Source of the DNA: Clostridiaceae bacterium | GTDB taxonomy: Bacteria > Bacillota > Clostridia > Peptostreptococcales > Peptostreptococcaceae | Direction: 5' to 3' | Length of the DNA: 9,057 nucleotides | NCBI GenBank assembly: GCA_902362365.1 | Contig: CABIVQ010000077.1 | Coordinates: forward strand, 1 to 9,057 | Part shown: positions 8,101-9,057 of the stretch, one piece after another | How positions within the stretch are numbered: the stretch's first letter is position 1 | Layout: each line of letters starts with the position of its first letter | Position numbers and translations under genes: made by a program | Notes under the pieces: generated by a model | The model's database searches: none | Seen by the model: the letters and a program-made list of their open reading frames with translations, nothing else | Told to the model about the DNA's origin: nothing

Positions 8101-8555
8101 GCTATCTCTTTTGCTTCTTGAGCATTTTCTATTGGCTTATCTATTCCAGGTATAGTAGGTACATTTACTGCCTTTGCTATCTTTTTCGAGTTTATTTTAT
8201 CTCCCATCATATTCATGATATCTGCACTTGGACCTATAAATGTAATTCCATTCTCTTCACATTTACGAACAAATTCTGGATTTTCCGCTAAAAAACCATA
8301 ACCAGGATGTATTGCATCTACGTTCCTTTTTTTAGCTAATTCTATTATTCCATCAATATCTAAATAGGCATCTATTGGACCTTTATCTTCACCTATTAAG
8401 TAAGACTCATCTGCTTTTGTTCTGAATAAACTATATTTATCTTCTTTACTATATATTCCCACGCTTTTTATACCTAATTCTGAACATGCTCTAAATACTC
8501 TTATTGCAATTTCTCCTCTATTAGCTACTAGTATTTTTTTAAATCCCTTAAGCAT
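5124..8555 (-). CDS. pyc: Pyruvate carboxylase, single-chain biotin enzyme
   Basis: It makes oxaloacetate from pyruvate, bicarbonate and ATP, refilling the TCA-branch precursors of aspartate-family and related biosynthesis in the cytoplasm. The three catalytic parts sit in the usual order. Biotin carboxylase (about 1-455) has the glycine-rich ATP-grasp loop SNGGGGRGM (164-172), an HE-RDCSVQRRHQK segment (229-241) and EMNPRVQVEH (292-301). The carboxyltransferase TIM barrel and PYC/OADA region (about 530-1000) carries metal-site residues D540, H738 and H740, the lysine expected to be carboxylated (K709 in IKDMAG), and T873 in TPSSK, matching the catalytic Thr of Rhizobium pyruvate carboxylase. 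The biotin carrier domain (about 1075-1143) has EAMKME with biotinyl Lys1109. At 1143 aa it is full length for the single-chain alpha4 form. The start is supported by AAGGGGG seven bases upstream and by the usual KILVANRGEIA N-terminus. It stands alone between an rRNA terminator and its own strong terminator. Biotin ligase must act on it but is not in the window. Confidence 0.98.
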   Translation of the reverse strand: MLKGFKKILVANRGEIAIRVFRACSELGIKSVGIYSKEDKYSLFRTKADESYLIGEDKGPIDAYLDIDGIIELAKKRNVDAIHPGYGFLAENPEFVRKCEENGITFIGPSADIMNMMGDKINSKKIAKAVNVPTIPGIDKPIENAQEAKEIAAQIGYPIMLKASNGGGGRGMRVVYEESKLEREYETVCSESRKAFGADVIFIEKYVVDPKHIEVQILGDKYGNIVHLHERDCSVQRRHQKIIEYAPAFSLSEELRENICNDALKIAKHVGYINAGTLEFLVDSNGEYYFIEMNPRVQVEHTVTEMITGVDIVQSQILIAQGYRLDSERINIKSQEDIKVIGYSIQARITTEDPENNFMPDTGKIQVYRTGSGFGIRLDGGNGFTGAEISPHYDSLLVKTISFDRTFQGAINKTIRSIEEIRIRGVKTNIGFLINVLKNPLFKEGKCSTKFIDEHPELFEIKKSRDRGTKLLQFIGNIVVNDNKCEEKPVFEQPHKPNIIDNLNKIEGSKNLFDRLGKEAYIEKIKNEKKLLLTDTTMRDAHQSLLATRFRTYDLLQVAKPTNEYMKDLFSLEMWGGATFDVAYRFLNESPWIRLQKLRKEIPDIMFQMLFRASNGVGYTNYPDNVIKEFLKESARQGIDVFRIFDSLNWVENMKPSIETALSTGKIVEASMCYTGDILNPEKNKYDLEYYVKMARELESLGSDIICIKDMAGLLKPQAAYILIKALKENVKAPIHLHTHDTSGNGVATCLMAAQAGVDIVDGALETMSGLTSQPSLNAIVEALKFTERDTNIDLYGYREIGNYYSDIRKIYRKFESGLVNSCSEIYEYEIPGGQYSNLKPQADSLGLTGRFEEVKENYKEANEVVGDIIKVTPSSKVVGDLAIFMTKNELTKYNIIKEGEKLSFPDSVVDYCKGMIGQPEGGIPKDLQKVVLKGESPIYVRPGLLIPKFDFVNEKRYLDKKFNIKSNIRNALSYALYPRVYEDYLRHFQEYSDISKLDSEVFFHGLNKGEECDVEIEDGKVLTIKLIGIGNVKENGYRTVVFELNGMSRRIEIKDNNFSGKINQVVKADMDNPLQIGASIPGKVIKILVEEGDEVGEHEALIVIEAMKMETNIVSKVSGKIKSIKVSENDTVGDAQLLIVME

Positions 8556-8562
8556 AAACCTT

Positions 8563-8569
8563 CCCCCTT
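8563..8569 (-). promoter_or_regulatory. pyc ribosome-binding site
   Basis: AAGGGGG on the minus strand, 7 bases from the ATG at 8555-8553. It departs from AGGAGG by one G that can form a G-U pair with the anti-Shine-Dalgarno. It supports this start. Confidence 0.75.
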
Positions 8570-8595
8570 ATTCTCTCTATCTAATAATATTAAAA

Positions 8596-8624
8596 ATTAT
8601 AGTCTAAATTTACTGAATTTTGAA
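8596..8624 (-). promoter_or_regulatory. Candidate sigma-A promoter of pyc
   Basis: TTCAAA (8624-8619), a 17-base spacer and a consensus TATAAT (8601-8596). Transcription would begin near 8588-8590, giving a leader of about 33 bases that includes the ribosome-binding site. This is the best sigma-A match in the gap between the 5S rRNA and pyc. Confidence 0.55.
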
Positions 8625-8848
8625 TAGGTTTAGATAAGTTCCTTAATTAATAATACAAATTAATAAAAGTAAATAACTTTCAGTTTGTTAATTCATCAAT
8701 TACCCATATATAATTAGGTAATTTTTAACTATTTCAATTCTTACTGTCTTTAATCTACTATGGTAAATCAAATAACTCTTTTTATATTAAAAATTTATAA
8801 AAAATAAAGTATGTCTAATATTTATATGATAAAAATTAAAAATATATT
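8625..8848. other. AT-rich intergenic spacer, no gene
   Basis: No open frame of note is present on either strand; stop codons are frequent. The only structure seen is a 7-bp dyad, AATTACC (8698-8704) with GGTAATT (8717-8723), around a 12-base loop. A TTGAAA lies just upstream on the minus strand without a good -10 at normal spacing. I see no riboswitch, T-box or CcpA-type cre site. Confidence 0.6.
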
Positions 8849-8880
8849 AAAAAAATAGAAAGAAAAATTTTTCTCTCTAT
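8849..8880 (-). terminator. Terminator downstream of the 5S rRNA
   Basis: A 13-base arm on each side (8880-8868 and 8867-8855) forms an AT-rich hairpin, followed on the minus strand by a run of T residues (8855-8849). One pair is G-U in minus-strand RNA but would be an A-C mismatch in plus-strand RNA, which fits termination of the rRNA operon. The arms abut, so the inner A-T pairs must open to form a loop. Confidence 0.65.
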
Positions 8881-8912
8881 TTATATTAGTAAAGATATAA
8901 TAAAAAAAGATT

Positions 8913-9030
<118 letters not shown>

Positions 9031-9057
9031 AATCTTTCGATTAACTTATATTAAGTT
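9031..9057 (-). other. Spacer upstream of 5S, partial
   Basis: The first seven bases (9031-9037) pair with bases downstream of the 5S and so belong to the processing stem. The rest is AT-rich and is likely the 23S-5S spacer, but no 23S sequence is recognisable before the window ends. Confidence 0.5.

Noticed and set aside
6859..8291. Plus-strand open frames inside pyc (6859-7074, 7885-8088, 8094-8291)
   Set aside because: They oppose an intact, fully motif-supported pyruvate carboxylase and look like composition artefacts.
8698..8723. Plus-strand terminator from the AATTACC/GGTAATT dyad
   Set aside because: The stem is short and AT-rich and there is no plus-strand gene for it to end; recorded only as a dyad in the spacer.

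Overview
The window is a stretch of AT-rich, low-GC Gram-positive DNA. The 5S rRNA sequence, the Shine-Dalgarno sites and the protein sequences all point to the class Clostridia. Peptostreptococcaceae (the Clostridioides / Paeniclostridium / Romboutsia neighbourhood) is my best guess, made from memory of protein and 5S similarity rather than from a search. Every confident gene is on the minus strand, so the region reads from right to left.

Layout in transcription order, from high to low coordinates. (1) A 5S rRNA (about 9030-8913), presumably the end of an rRNA operon that begins beyond the right edge, followed by a T-rich hairpin terminator (8880-8849). (2) A roughly 360-base AT-rich gap with a plausible sigma-A promoter. 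(3) A full-length pyruvate carboxylase (8555-5124, 1143 aa) ending in a perfect 18-bp inverted repeat terminator. (4) A 424-base gap with several inverted repeats, a cryptic 56-codon open frame without a start codon, and a possible ribosome-site-masking hairpin. (5) A divergent EF-G-like translational GTPase (4699-2771, 642 aa) with its own terminator. (6) A full-length ClpC AAA+ unfoldase (2589-133, 818 aa). (7) 132 bases at the left edge with no confident gene.

Each protein gene is separated from the next by a terminator-like hairpin, so the three are most likely independent transcription units rather than one operon. Functionally they are housekeeping genes: anaplerotic oxaloacetate supply (pyc), a ribosome-associated GTPase of uncertain role (EF-G-like), and general stress proteolysis (ClpC with ClpP, which is not in the window).

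This looks like an ordinary core-genome region. I found no mobile element, CRISPR array, defence system or toxin-antitoxin pair, and no evidence of an undescribed system. The points worth a second look are modest. The EF-G paralogue has Tyr where the catalytic His of canonical translational GTPases sits and a short switch I region. ClpC keeps its phosphoarginine-binding glutamates but has no ctsR-mcsA-mcsB genes or CtsR operator beside it. The EF-G leader could fold so that its own ribosome-binding site is paired, and it overlaps a possible gene remnant.
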